Origin: Lachnospiraceae bacterium
Lineage (GTDB): Bacteria; Bacillota; Clostridia; Lachnospirales; Lachnospiraceae
Direction: 5' to 3'
DNA: 64,000 nucleotides
NCBI GenBank assembly: GCA_004558185.1
Contig: SFDP01000009.1
Coordinates: 14,143 to 78,142, forward strand
The position numbers and the translations under genes are program-made. Shown piece by piece: positions 15,876-24,790 of the stretch; positions within the stretch are counted from its first letter, which is position 1, and each line of letters opens with the position of its first letter. Below the pieces are notes generated by a model. That model ran no database searches, had not been told where the DNA came from, and saw only the letters and a list, made by a program, of their open reading frames with translations.

Positions 15876-16657
15876 CAGCTCTTGGTGGGAGAATGGCAAA
15901 AAACCTTAACATAAGCCCGGTAAAAGGAGGAGTAGTCATTAAAACCACACTGGAGATAGACCGATGTGGCAGGAATCCCTTTACGCAGCAGGGACTCGGC
16001 CAGCATACATTTCTGGGTTCTGACATAGGACATGACAGGAGCCTTCAGATGCTCATAAAACCGTTTCTGCAACAGGGACTTGGACATATGCAGATCGCTG
16101 CAAATCTGCTCCATAGACTGAATCCGGGTGAGATTTTCGTTGATATAAGAAATAATTCGCCGGACATCCTCATCCTGATAACTGGCATTGAGGCTTCGTT
16201 TTGAACACTGGCAGAGATAGGCGATGATGACGTTAAGCTGGCTTTTGAAAATAGGAAGAACAATCTCCTGGGGAATCTCTTCATGAAGAACAGCCAGGCG
16301 AAGCAGCTCCTCTGACAGCCGGGTTCCGCCCACATTGTATACACCTCCTACCGTTTCCATCTGTTCCCGCAGAGCCTCGGGTATATCCATCTCATTAAAA
16401 CGCAGGACGATACGCTCATAGGGACTGCCGGAGCTCAATAGAAGATTATGGTAAACCCCCGGTCTGATGACCAGCAGAGTATGGGGTTTAAGGTTATAGC
16501 TGCTGTGCTGGATAATAAAGTTTCCACTGCCTCTGAGAAAATATAACAGCTCGTAGGAGGTGTGAAAGTGTTCCGTGTAAAGATCCGGGTTATTTTCCGG
16601 ATTCTTATCGGCCATATGTTTAAATGTATAATAATTCTCTCTTAAGTCGTATCCCAT
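15875..16657 (-). CDS. AraC-family regulator beside the sugar ABC importer
   Basis: 260 residues with an N-terminal cupin-like sensor (HFHTSYELLYFLRGSGNF, HTLLVIRPGVYHNLL) and C-terminal AraC HTH (MEQICSDLHMSKSLLQKRFYEH, then CGFNDYSSFYRAYVKVFCHSP). It is divergent from the ribose-type ABC operon, which it probably regulates. No Shine-Dalgarno is visible before the ATG at 16657, and a promoter is placed so that transcription would start at or next to the ATG, suggesting a leaderless mRNA. Its stop codon lies in the terminator of uxaC. Confidence 0.85.
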   Translation of the reverse strand: MGYDLRENYYTFKHMADKNPENNPDLYTEHFHTSYELLYFLRGSGNFIIQHSSYNLKPHTLLVIRPGVYHNLLLSSGSPYERIVLRFNEMDIPEALREQMETVGGVYNVGGTRLSEELLRLAVLHEEIPQEIVLPIFKSQLNVIIAYLCQCSKRSLNASYQDEDVRRIISYINENLTRIQSMEQICSDLHMSKSLLQKRFYEHLKAPVMSYVRTQKCMLAESLLRKGIPATSVYLQCGFNDYSSFYRAYVKVFCHSPTKS

Positions 16658-16663
16658 ATTCTA

Positions 16664-16692
16664 TTATTAACATGGATTTGGAAAAAATGCAA
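16664..16692 (-). promoter_or_regulatory. Putative leaderless promoter of the AraC gene
   Basis: Minus strand: TTGCAT (16687-16692), a 17-bp spacer and TAATAA (16664-16669), then 6 bp to the ATG, so +1 falls on or beside the start codon. Confidence 0.5.
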
Positions 16693-16719
16693 TATGCTTT
16701 TGTATAAATTGCAATATAC
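16688..16719. promoter_or_regulatory. Direct-repeat operator, AraC type
   Basis: TGCAATATGC (16688-16697) and TGCAATATAC (16710-16719) are directly repeated with a 22-bp start-to-start spacing, about two helical turns, as AraC dimers prefer. The left copy overlaps the -35 of the araC-like gene, consistent with autorepression, while the pair lies upstream of the ABC operon. Confidence 0.55.
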
Positions 16720-16828
16720 ATTTTATGAAATAGTTGTTATTTTATAGATATAGCACTAAACAAAGTGTTAATCAGGATTATATCACAGTAAAATGATAAC
16801 AATTTTGAGACAGGAGGGTGCAGAACGG

Positions 16829-18331
16829 ATGACGAAAAAAGAGATACTGTTGGAAGTCTGCGGCGTGGATAAGAATTTTGGCGTAACCATTGCACTTAAT
16901 AACGTTTCCTTCTCGCTGGAACGGGGTAATGTCTATGGGCTGATCGGAGAGAACGGCAGCGGAAAGTCCACCGTTTCTTCCATTATTGCCGGAATGCAGG
17001 AGGCAACCCGAGGGGAAATTCTTTACAAGGGAGAGACATGGAAGCCGGGAAGCATGCTGGAGGCCCAGGCCCACGGAATCGGAATGATTGTACAGGAAGC
17101 CGGCACCATTGCCAACATTACAGTGGCGGAAAATATTTTTTTGGGACATGAAAAGATGTTTTCCAACGGCCCCTTTGTTAATAAGGGTAAGCTGATGAGT
17201 GAGGCACAGAAGCTGCTGGAACGTCTGGGTATTGAGGGCTTACGGGCAGAACAACCCACCAGAGAGCTGGATATGCAGCGCCGGAAAATTATAGAAATTG
17301 CCAAGTGTATGTATTGGGAGCCGGATTTGCTCATTGTGGACGAAACCTCCACTGCACTGTCCTTTGAAGGAAGAGAATTTCTTTACCGCATTATGAAGGA
17401 GCAGAGAGAAAACAATAAGTGTGTGCTGTTTATTTCTCATGATTTGGACGAGATGATGGAGCATTGCGATAAGCTGACGGTGCTGCGGGATGGTGTCATC
17501 ATCGGAACTCTGGATAAGGCGGAATATGAGCCGGATACCATTCGGCGTATGATGGTAGGCCGTGAGGTTAAAGGAAATTATTACCGGAATGATTTTGACG
17601 GATACGGGGATGAGGTGGTTCTTCGAGCGGACTGCATCACCACAATGGAGGATTTACTCTGCTTTAATCTGGAGCTTCATAAGGGAGAAATTCTGGGACT
17701 GGGAGGTTTGTCCCATTGCGGAATGCATACAGTAGGACGGGCACTTTTCGGTATAGAGAAGATACTGGATGGCTCCGTTACGGTAGCCGACGGTACCAGG
17801 GTGAAAAACCCCAGAGTTGCCATTAATCATAGAATGGCCTATGTTTCCAAAAACAGGGATACGGAGTCTCTAGGACTGTCCGCATCCATTTATGAAAATA
17901 TTGCTTCCACCGGCTATAAGGTAAATACCTGGTTTCTTAATCTGATTTCCGGGAAGAAGGAAAATGCCTATGTGGATAAGCAGGTACAGGAGCTTTCCAT
18001 AAAATGTGCCAACAAGCATTATAATGTGAATACCCTTTCCGGAGGAAATAAGCAGAAGGTGGTATTCGGAAAGTGGATAGCCTCTGATGCCGAAATTCTG
18101 ATTCTGGACTGTCCAACCCGAGGTATCGATGTGGGGGTCAAGGCAGCTATGTACCAGCTGATTTACGAGATGAAAAAGGCAGGAAAATCCATTCTGCTTA
18201 TCTCGGAGGAGCTTCAGGAGCTGATTGGTATGTGTGACCGGATTCTGATTTTAAAGGACGGAGAAGTTACCTGTGAAAAGTTCAGAACAGAAAACGTCAC
18301 GGAGCATATGCTGATTGATTATATGATTTAA
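16829..18331 (+). CDS. Sugar ABC transporter ATPase (RbsA/MglA-like, two ABC domains)
   Basis: 500 residues with two ATPase halves. The first has Walker A GENGSGKST and a signature-like region TRELDMQRRKIIEIAKCM in which the canonical LSGGQ is degenerate. The second has a degenerate P-loop (GGLSHCGMHTVGR) but an intact signature NTLSGGNKQKVVFGKWIA and Walker B ILILDCPTRGID. This asymmetry is normal for the RbsA family. It energises the two permeases that follow. AGGAGG at 16812-16817 points to the ATG at 16829 although the 11-bp spacing is long; an in-frame ATG exists at 16793. Confidence 0.9.
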   Translation: MTKKEILLEVCGVDKNFGVTIALNNVSFSLERGNVYGLIGENGSGKSTVSSIIAGMQEATRGEILYKGETWKPGSMLEAQAHGIGMIVQEAGTIANITVAENIFLGHEKMFSNGPFVNKGKLMSEAQKLLERLGIEGLRAEQPTRELDMQRRKIIEIAKCMYWEPDLLIVDETSTALSFEGREFLYRIMKEQRENNKCVLFISHDLDEMMEHCDKLTVLRDGVIIGTLDKAEYEPDTIRRMMVGREVKGNYYRNDFDGYGDEVVLRADCITTMEDLLCFNLELHKGEILGLGGLSHCGMHTVGRALFGIEKILDGSVTVADGTRVKNPRVAINHRMAYVSKNRDTESLGLSASIYENIASTGYKVNTWFLNLISGKKENAYVDKQVQELSIKCANKHYNVNTLSGGNKQKVVFGKWIASDAEILILDCPTRGIDVGVKAAMYQLIYEMKKAGKSILLISEELQELIGMCDRILILKDGEVTCEKFRTENVTEHMLIDYMI

Positions 18332-18341
18332 GGAGGAAACC

Positions 18342-19334
18342 ATGAAAATACAAGAAGAAAATCCTTTCTTAAAGCTGAAGGAGCTGGCTCGGCGTATCAG
18401 CTCGCACAGACACTTTATGCGTTTGATACCTTTACTTTTTCTTGCCCTGCTGACCTTTTTTTTCTCAGTGATGACAGGTGGGCGTTTTACTTCTCCTACC
18501 AGTCTGAAGATTATTTTTGAGCAGGCTTTGATCGTAGGTACGGTATCCACCGGAGCGGCATTTATCTTTGCCACGGGAAACGTTAATTTGGCCATGGGAG
18601 CAACCACTGTGCTTACCGCTACCATTGCAGGTATGGTCTATAATCGTACCGGAAGCAGTGCAGCCATGATTCTGGCAGCAATCGCCCTGGGAATTCTTAT
18701 TATGGTTATATCTGCCCTGCTGAGCACGGTACTTAAGGTGCGTGTCATGTTCGTCACCATCGTTATGATGACTCTTTTGTCCGCCCTGCAGCAGTCCATC
18801 CTGGGAGGAACTACGGTTTCCCTGCCTCATGACATTATTACCAAGCTCACGCAGATGAAGTTTTCCTATATCGTTTTCTGCCTGTACTTTATCGTTTCCG
18901 TGGTGCTGTTTCACTTTACAGCAATCGGTCGATCTCAGCGAATGCTGGGAACCAATTCGGTGTGTGCCGAGCAGACGGGCATCAGCGGACCGAAATATCT
19001 GGTTCTGGCTTTCTTCATTGCGGGAATAGGCTGTGGTATCGGCGCTCTGCTGGCAATTGTCCGTGCCGGATCCATAGGAGCCAATACCCTGACTTCGCTG
19101 AATATGGACTGTATGCTGGCTCTGGTATTGGGAGGAATGTCTATCTTTGGCGGAAGCAGATCCTCGGCCTATGCGGGAATTATAGGAGCCGTTACCGTTT
19201 GTATTCTTAATCAGGGTATGCTGATGATTAACGTTGATTCTACCGTAATACAGGGTGTCAGAGGAATAATTTTCCTTATTCTGGTTTATACCTCACAGAA
19301 ACGTCCTCAGGGACTTCCGGCGCCGGAGGGCTAA
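18342..19334 (+). CDS. Sugar ABC transporter permease (RbsC-like), first
   Basis: A 330-residue integral membrane protein with about 8-10 hydrophobic segments of the BPD_transp_2 family: GNVNLAMGATTVLTATIAG, MLGTNSVCAEQTGISGPKY, and MLALVLGGMSIFGGSRSSAYAG, the conserved coupling segment. AAGGAGGAAACC precedes the ATG. Eleven bp after the ATPase gene. It pairs with the second permease at 20789 to form a heterodimeric channel. Confidence 0.9.
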   Translation: MKIQEENPFLKLKELARRISSHRHFMRLIPLLFLALLTFFFSVMTGGRFTSPTSLKIIFEQALIVGTVSTGAAFIFATGNVNLAMGATTVLTATIAGMVYNRTGSSAAMILAAIALGILIMVISALLSTVLKVRVMFVTIVMMTLLSALQQSILGGTTVSLPHDIITKLTQMKFSYIVFCLYFIVSVVLFHFTAIGRSQRMLGTNSVCAEQTGISGPKYLVLAFFIAGIGCGIGALLAIVRAGSIGANTLTSLNMDCMLALVLGGMSIFGGSRSSAYAGIIGAVTVCILNQGMLMINVDSTVIQGVRGIIFLILVYTSQKRPQGLPAPEG

Positions 19335-19426
19335 AATAGAGATTCCTCATACCGGGCAATCGTGTCCTAAGGGGCATTTGCAAATAGATTGTACACATTA
19401 CATATGTAAAGAAAAGGAGAAAATGG

Positions 19427-20737
19427 ATGAAAAAGTTAAAGAAAATCACTTCGTTACTTTTAACCCTGGCCATGGTTCTGTCCCTGGTAAGTGGCTGTAC
19501 AAATGCGGCATCCACAAGCAGCCAAGGAACCGGTGCTGCTGATGGGAAAGAGGGAAGCAGTGCTGCTGTACCCAGCGAGAGCAAAGGGGATCCCTACAAA
19601 ATTGCTGTAGCTACAATTACAGAGGGAGAAATCTGGGAAGTGCAGAAATCCTATTATGAAAATGTGGTTGGGCCTGCCCTGAACATGGAATTTATGTTTT
19701 CCGAGAAGCTGGCAGATGCCAATGGTCTTGTAGACTTTATGGAAAGAGCCTATGCTGCGGGCTGTGTAGGTCTGATTAATTTTGTTACCTCTAATGATGC
19801 AATCTCTCAGGGCGCCCGTAAAGCTGAGGAATGGGGTATGTGGTTTGTTACCCAGAATTCCGCACTGAATGAGGAAGTGGCTGATTTGATCTATAATCTG
19901 GGACATTGCGGTGCTTCTGCCCAAGGAATGGGAGTCGCTTATTCAGAAGCTTTTGATAACCTGTTAAGTGATGGTGAAAACCACAGCGTATTTATTTTCT
20001 CCGGTGCGGCAGTAGGCGGTGCAAGCGGACAGGGTGCGGCTTCCCACTATTATTCCGTAGAAGGCATTCTTCAGGCTATGCAGAATAAGTATGGCCTTAC
20101 CTATGAGAAGAGCATTGATGAAATCATCAACAACCAGAATCCCGGTGAAGTTGCTACCGGAAATTCTGATATCAAGATTTATATCTATCCCGGTTTGGAT
20201 CTTGCGGCAGCAACTACTGCAGCACAGACCCAGTTCCAGACCGGTGACTACGATATCTTTGCCGCTGTATTCAGTTATTCTGCATTTACAAACGCTTTAT
20301 CTGATGTGGAGGTTAGTCTGAATAAGAACATTAAGATTGTTGGAACCGCTTCTATTGAAGCACAGACCGCAACCGGCTTTGGTACGATCGATTCTCAGGA
20401 TGATACGATGCTTAATGCAGCAATCATCAACCCGCTGAACAATGCAAACGGTATCTGTTCAATTATCCTTTACAATGCCCTTACCGGATACGCTGATGCC
20501 ATGAAGGATAATGGCAAGGCAGTTCTGTTCAAGGTAGAACCCTGGGCTTGTCTGAATGCTGAAACTTATACCGGTATCAGCCAGCTGGACAGCTCACCTG
20601 AGTCTTATGTTCTTAATGCGGATGATCTTCAGGCTCTGTGTGTGGAAAATGACGGCAGCGTTACCTTCCAGACCATTGAAGCAAAGCTTGAGGCTCTGGC
20701 AGATGTAAATGCGATTATTGCCGAAAAGCTTAAATAA
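19427..20737 (+). CDS. Sugar-type substrate-binding lipoprotein
   Basis: 436 residues. The signal peptide ends in a lipobox (LVSG|C, Cys24), then a Ser/Ala-rich linker, then a type I periplasmic-binding fold (YKIAVATITEGEIWEVQKSYYENVV, later NPGEVATGNSDIKIYIYPG). It delivers the ligand to the two RbsC-like permeases on either side. Ligand is unknown; the glucuronate operon upstream and GH3 gene downstream suggest a uronate, amino-sugar or glycoside. AAAAGGAG is present before the ATG. Confidence 0.88.
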   Translation: MKKLKKITSLLLTLAMVLSLVSGCTNAASTSSQGTGAADGKEGSSAAVPSESKGDPYKIAVATITEGEIWEVQKSYYENVVGPALNMEFMFSEKLADANGLVDFMERAYAAGCVGLINFVTSNDAISQGARKAEEWGMWFVTQNSALNEEVADLIYNLGHCGASAQGMGVAYSEAFDNLLSDGENHSVFIFSGAAVGGASGQGAASHYYSVEGILQAMQNKYGLTYEKSIDEIINNQNPGEVATGNSDIKIYIYPGLDLAAATTAAQTQFQTGDYDIFAAVFSYSAFTNALSDVEVSLNKNIKIVGTASIEAQTATGFGTIDSQDDTMLNAAIINPLNNANGICSIILYNALTGYADAMKDNGKAVLFKVEPWACLNAETYTGISQLDSSPESYVLNADDLQALCVENDGSVTFQTIEAKLEALADVNAIIAEKLK

Positions 20738-20788
20738 TTATTGTTAGTATTAGATTCTATTTATATTCGGAAAGACAGGAGATAGCTT

Positions 20789-21814
20789 ATGAAACGAATC
20801 AAGCAGATTTTGTTCACGCTTGCCTTCCCCCTGGTCATGTATCTGTTGATGGAGGCTGCGTGCCAGATATTTAAAGGCCGGCATCTGATCGGTTCAATAC
20901 TGGATATTAAAACGCTGGTCCGCAACAGTGGGATTGCAGCCCTTACCGCCTTTGCACTATCCTTTAATTTAAACTGTGGGCGTTTTGATCTCTCTTTAGG
21001 GGCACAGCGCCTGGCCGGAACCATAGTGGGCGGTATCCTTGCCATGTCCATGGGACTTTCCGGAATATGGCTGCTGTTGTTTTCGCTGGGCTTTGGACTG
21101 ATCTTCGGGTTCATTACAGGAATCGTCTTTATTACACTGCGTGTGCCGCCTATGGTGCTGGGTATTGGTATCGGTCTGATATGGGAGTGCGTTCCTTACG
21201 TGGTATCTCAGGGAAAAGGACTGAATCTTTTTGGAAAAGCCGGAATTGAGATTCTTACGCAAACCTCCTTTACGATTATTTTAGTTGTACTGGCGGCTCT
21301 ATTCGTAGCAGTAATGATGAACTTCACCCGTTTTGGTTATGAGATGAGAGCTATTCAAGGCTCACAGTTTATTGCGCGAAACAGCGGTATCAATATTTTC
21401 AGGCATACAGTATTTTGCTATGCTCTGGCAGGGGGACTGGTGTGCGTAGCCGGAACCGTGGATGCTTCCTTTTCCACCCAGATGTCTTCTACATTGGGGC
21501 TGGCCAGCATTGGTTCTGTAACGATTCATATGTTTCCCATGATTCTGGGTGGTTATATTGGAACCAGAAGCAACGATGCGGTGGGGATTATTGTAGCGGC
21601 GCTGACTGTCCGGCTTTTCTCAAGCGGATTGACAACCCTGGAATTTTCAGAGCCTAATGCAAACCTGGCTAATGCAGTTGTGTTTATCCTGTTTTTGGTA
21701 TTTTTAGCCAATAAAGATGCTTTCAAAAGGAAGAAGGCAGAAGCCCAGCGCATTGCCAAAGCCCAGCAGAAAAAAGAAGCCCTGAAAGGGGTAGGAGTAT
21801 ATACATCTGCATAA
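20789..21814 (+). CDS. Sugar ABC transporter permease (RbsC-like), second
   Basis: A 341-residue multi-spanning permease. SFNLNCGRFDLSLGAQRLAGTIVGG and GLASIGSVTIHMFPMILGGYIGTRSND correspond to the conserved BPD_transp_2 segments, and the C-terminus is a basic tail (FKRKKAEAQRIAKAQQKK). ACAGGAG is upstream of the ATG. The gene order ATPase-permease-binding protein-permease is compact and implies one operon. A strong hairpin (CTTTGAGGC/GCCTCAAAG, about 21838-21867) follows before the GH3 gene. Confidence 0.88.
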   Translation: MKRIKQILFTLAFPLVMYLLMEAACQIFKGRHLIGSILDIKTLVRNSGIAALTAFALSFNLNCGRFDLSLGAQRLAGTIVGGILAMSMGLSGIWLLLFSLGFGLIFGFITGIVFITLRVPPMVLGIGIGLIWECVPYVVSQGKGLNLFGKAGIEILTQTSFTIILVVLAALFVAVMMNFTRFGYEMRAIQGSQFIARNSGINIFRHTVFCYALAGGLVCVAGTVDASFSTQMSSTLGLASIGSVTIHMFPMILGGYIGTRSNDAVGIIVAALTVRLFSSGLTTLEFSEPNANLANAVVFILFLVFLANKDAFKRKKAEAQRIAKAQQKKEALKGVGVYTSA

Positions 21815-21907
21815 TACATAAGAAGGAAAAAAGTAAACTTTGAGGCGGCACGTTGCCTGCCTCAAAGCTCGTTATGGGCAAAAAGCAGCGTAGAAATGGA
21901 GAGAAGC

Positions 21908-23632
21908 ATGGTTGATTTAAGAAAAAAACCCTTTTTACTTGAGAAGGATCAGATTAAATGGGTGGAGGACACTCTGGCCTCCATGACATTGGAGGAAAAG
22001 ATAGGCCAGTTGTTTATCTATATGTGCTATGACCGTACTGAGGAAAAGATTGAGCAGGCCTGCAAAAAGTATCATATTGGCGGTCTGCGCTGGCAGGGGG
22101 GAACCCTGGCTGAGGTACATACCCAGAACAAAAGCTTTCAGAATCACAGCAGGATTCCTCTGCTGATTGCTTCTAACTGTGAGGCCGGAGGCAATGGAGC
22201 AGTGAAGGAGGGAACACTGGTGGCAACGCCTGCTGCCTGCTCTGCCGACAGTGATGGACAGACCGCCTATGAAATGGCCCGGGTGGCGGGAGCGGAAGCC
22301 AGAGCCATAGGCTGCAACTGGACCTTTGCTCCTGTATCCGATGTATTGTTCAACTGGAGAAATACCATTGTGAATACCCGTGCCTTCGGTAATGACCCGG
22401 ATAAGATTATCCAGTGCTGTAAAGCATACATGAAAGGCATGGGTGAACATGGGGTGGCCTGCTGTACCAAGCACTTCCCGGGAGATGGCCCGGAGGAAAG
22501 AGACCAGCATCTGGTCATGGGCTGTAACGATTTGTCCGTAGAGGAGTGGGAAAATTCCTTTGGACGCATATACAGGGCATTGTTTGAGGAGGGGCTGGAA
22601 AGCGTAATGGTAGGCCACATCTGTCTGCCTGCTTACAGCAAAGCACTCCGTTCCGGCTTGAAGGATGAACAGATTATGCCTGCAACCCTTTCTCCTGAAC
22701 TGCTTCAGGATTTACTCCGAGGGAAGCTGGGCTTTAACGGACTGGTGCTGACGGATGCTTCTCATATGGCAGGTCTTGCCTGTGCAGCTCCCCGAAGTGT
22801 ACAGGTACCGGGAGCCATTGCTGCAGGCTGTGATATGTTCCTGTTTTTTAACGACCCCAGTGAGGATTTTCAGTATATGCTGGATGGCTACAAAAAAGGC
22901 ATCATTACCGAAGAGCGTCTGCAGGACGCCCTGCTGCGTATTCTGGGCTTAAAAGCAAAGCTTAAGCTGTATGAAAGACCCTTCCCGGAAGTGACTGAGC
23001 TTGAGAAGGTAGGCTGTCAGGCCCATCATGAGGTGGCTGCCCGGGCTGCGGATGCTACCATCACTCTGGTGAAGGATACCCAGAAGCTGCTTCCGGTGGA
23101 TCCCCAAAAGCGGCCCAGAGTTAAGCTGTATTTTGTGGAGAGTGCCCCGGTTTCTTATCTTGACGGTATTGACCCGGCTAAGCAGATTGTGATTGAAGAG
23201 CTGGAACGGGCAGGCTTTCAGGTTACTGCCCATAAAGATTATTATGAGATGGAGGTGGAGAAACCTGATTCTGTGAATCGACTTCGGATTATTGAAACAG
23301 AGCCGGTGGAGGAATTTAAAAAGAATTACGATCTGGTAATGATGTTTGTCAACATGAAGGGCTATGCCCAGGAAAATAATGTCCGGATAAAATGGTCGGC
23401 TTCTCATTCCAGCGAGCTGCCCTGGTTTGTCTATGAGGTACCCACCATCGGTATCTCCCTAAACTATACCAATCATCTGATTGACCTTCCCATGCTGAAG
23501 ACCTGGATTAACGCATACGCTCCAACAAGAGAGTATATACGTGCGGCCATTGAAAAGATTATTGGCAGCTCCGAATTTAAGGGACAGTATAATGACGTTG
23601 TCTGGTGCGGACGCTGGGATACCCGATTATAA
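21908..23632 (+). CDS. Glycoside hydrolase family 3 (beta-N-acetylhexosaminidase-like)
   Basis: 574 residues, intracellular (no signal peptide). The GH3 TIM barrel is complete: MTLEEKIGQLF, NWTFAPVSDVLFNWRNTIVNTRAFG, and KHFPGDGPEERDQH, the His-containing loop typical of the NagZ-like acetylhexosaminidase branch. FNGLVLTDASHM holds the nucleophile Asp. The C-terminal half is an alpha/beta sandwich ending GSSEFKG. Exact specificity cannot be fixed by eye. GGAGAG at 21898-21903 selects the ATG at 21908 over the in-frame ATG at 21896. Its position after the importer suggests it cleaves the imported glycoside in the cytoplasm. Confidence 0.88.
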   Translation: MVDLRKKPFLLEKDQIKWVEDTLASMTLEEKIGQLFIYMCYDRTEEKIEQACKKYHIGGLRWQGGTLAEVHTQNKSFQNHSRIPLLIASNCEAGGNGAVKEGTLVATPAACSADSDGQTAYEMARVAGAEARAIGCNWTFAPVSDVLFNWRNTIVNTRAFGNDPDKIIQCCKAYMKGMGEHGVACCTKHFPGDGPEERDQHLVMGCNDLSVEEWENSFGRIYRALFEEGLESVMVGHICLPAYSKALRSGLKDEQIMPATLSPELLQDLLRGKLGFNGLVLTDASHMAGLACAAPRSVQVPGAIAAGCDMFLFFNDPSEDFQYMLDGYKKGIITEERLQDALLRILGLKAKLKLYERPFPEVTELEKVGCQAHHEVAARAADATITLVKDTQKLLPVDPQKRPRVKLYFVESAPVSYLDGIDPAKQIVIEELERAGFQVTAHKDYYEMEVEKPDSVNRLRIIETEPVEEFKKNYDLVMMFVNMKGYAQENNVRIKWSASHSSELPWFVYEVPTIGISLNYTNHLIDLPMLKTWINAYAPTREYIRAAIEKIIGSSEFKGQYNDVVWCGRWDTRL

Positions 23633-23683
23633 TTGCATGGATAAGGCGGGCTTTTGCCTGTCTTATGGCGAAAGGAATATGAT

Positions 23684-24544
23684 ATGCCGGATTTACTGCA
23701 TAATTTAAAACCTAAGAAAGACTATCTTATTTGTATTGACTCTGATGGCTGTGTAATTAACGGAATGACCGTTAAGCATATGAAATGTTTTGGCCCCGGA
23801 ATTGTAGAAGTCTTTTCGCTTGAAGAGCATAGGGAGGACATACTTTCCTATTGGAATACCATAAATTTATATTCTAGTACCAGAGGGATCAATCGTTTTC
23901 CGGGATTGGTTATGGCACTGAAATACGCTATAGAGAAGGGATACCTTGATATGGATATCTCCCAGTTGGTTCAATGGACTACTACTACCGGGGAGCTGTC
24001 CAATGGCAGTCTGGATGCCTGGATAGAGAAGATGAAGGCTGAAAAGCAGACTATCCCCCGCTGCTTGGAATTGGCAAAAGAATGGTCCCTGTGGGTAAAC
24101 TATCATGTAGCAGAGTTAGCTTTAGCAGAGAAGCAGGCCTTTCTGGGGGCAAAGAAGGGGATTAAGGAGGCAAAGAAATCGGCCAATGTAGTTGTCGTCT
24201 CCTCAGCCAACAGGCGAGCAGTGGAAGAAGAGTGGGAAGATAATCAGCTAATGAATGATGTGGATCTTTTGATGACCCAGGAATACGGAAGCAAGGCCAG
24301 TTGTCTTGAGCAACTGAAGTCTATGGGCTATAAGGAGGACTGTATTCTTATGGTAGGCGATGCCCTGGGAGATATGCAGGCTGCCAAGGATGCAGGTGTA
24401 CTGTTCTATCCTATTTTGTCAGGTCGGGAGGAGGAATCCTGGGAAATTTTTTCGAACGAGGTTTTACCTGATTTCCTGGCAGGCTGTTACAGGGAAAAGG
24501 GCATGGAAGGCTGGCAGAGAAAGATGCTGGAGCATTTACAATAA
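23684..24544 (+). CDS. HAD-superfamily hydrolase
   Basis: 286 residues. Motif I is ICIDSDGCVINGM (DxD nucleophile/acid), motif II is VVVVSSAN, and motif III/IV is around CILMVGDALGDMQAAKDAG. A helical cap domain lies between residues about 35 and 150. Probably a sugar-phosphate phosphatase belonging to the preceding transport/glycosidase unit, but the substrate is not evident. AAAGGA at 23671-23676 supports the ATG at 23684; the open frame reaches back to a TTG at 23654. Confidence 0.8.
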   Translation: MPDLLHNLKPKKDYLICIDSDGCVINGMTVKHMKCFGPGIVEVFSLEEHREDILSYWNTINLYSSTRGINRFPGLVMALKYAIEKGYLDMDISQLVQWTTTTGELSNGSLDAWIEKMKAEKQTIPRCLELAKEWSLWVNYHVAELALAEKQAFLGAKKGIKEAKKSANVVVVSSANRRAVEEEWEDNQLMNDVDLLMTQEYGSKASCLEQLKSMGYKEDCILMVGDALGDMQAAKDAGVLFYPILSGREEESWEIFSNEVLPDFLAGCYREKGMEGWQRKMLEHLQ

Positions 24545-24568
24545 CAGATAGGAGAATGTTAAAACGTA

Positions 24569-24598
24569 TTGACGAAAACTTGCTCTAGCCTGTAAAAT
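24569..24598 (+). promoter_or_regulatory. Promoter of radical SAM gene
   Basis: TTGACG (24569-24574), an 18-bp spacer and TAAAAT (24593-24598). The leader of about 185 nt contains a hairpin near 24626-24645 and then leader-repeat copy 2. Confidence 0.5.
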
Positions 24599-24690
24599 AA
24601 GGGTGTCTGATCGATTGAGGACTTTCGCAGTTAAGCTGTGAAGGTTCTTTGTCTTTCAGAAAAGCGATAAAGGTACTTTTTAATGGGGGG

Positions 24691-24790
24691 AGGTTGAAAG
24701 AATTATATTCTTTCAACCCAGGATTTGTGCTGCTGTACAAAGTCCCGGGGATTAAAATGCTGCTAAAGCAGCAGAATGAGAGGAAATATG
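24691..24790 (+). repeat. Hairpin-RBS leader repeat, copy 2 (long form)
   Basis: Three successive hairpins: GGTTGAAAGAAT/ATTCTTTCAACC (24692-24718), a TTTGTGC/GTACAAA stem flanked by GGA/TCC, and TGCTGCTAAAGCAGCA (24758-24773). GAGAGG and the start codon follow. It is nearly collinear with copy 4 at 52434-52534 over about 100 nt. Confidence 0.88.

Noticed and set aside
18465..18914. Antisense frame of about 149 codons within the ABC permease gene
   Set aside because: His/Asn/Gln-rich nonsense composition typical of the reverse strand of membrane-protein genes.
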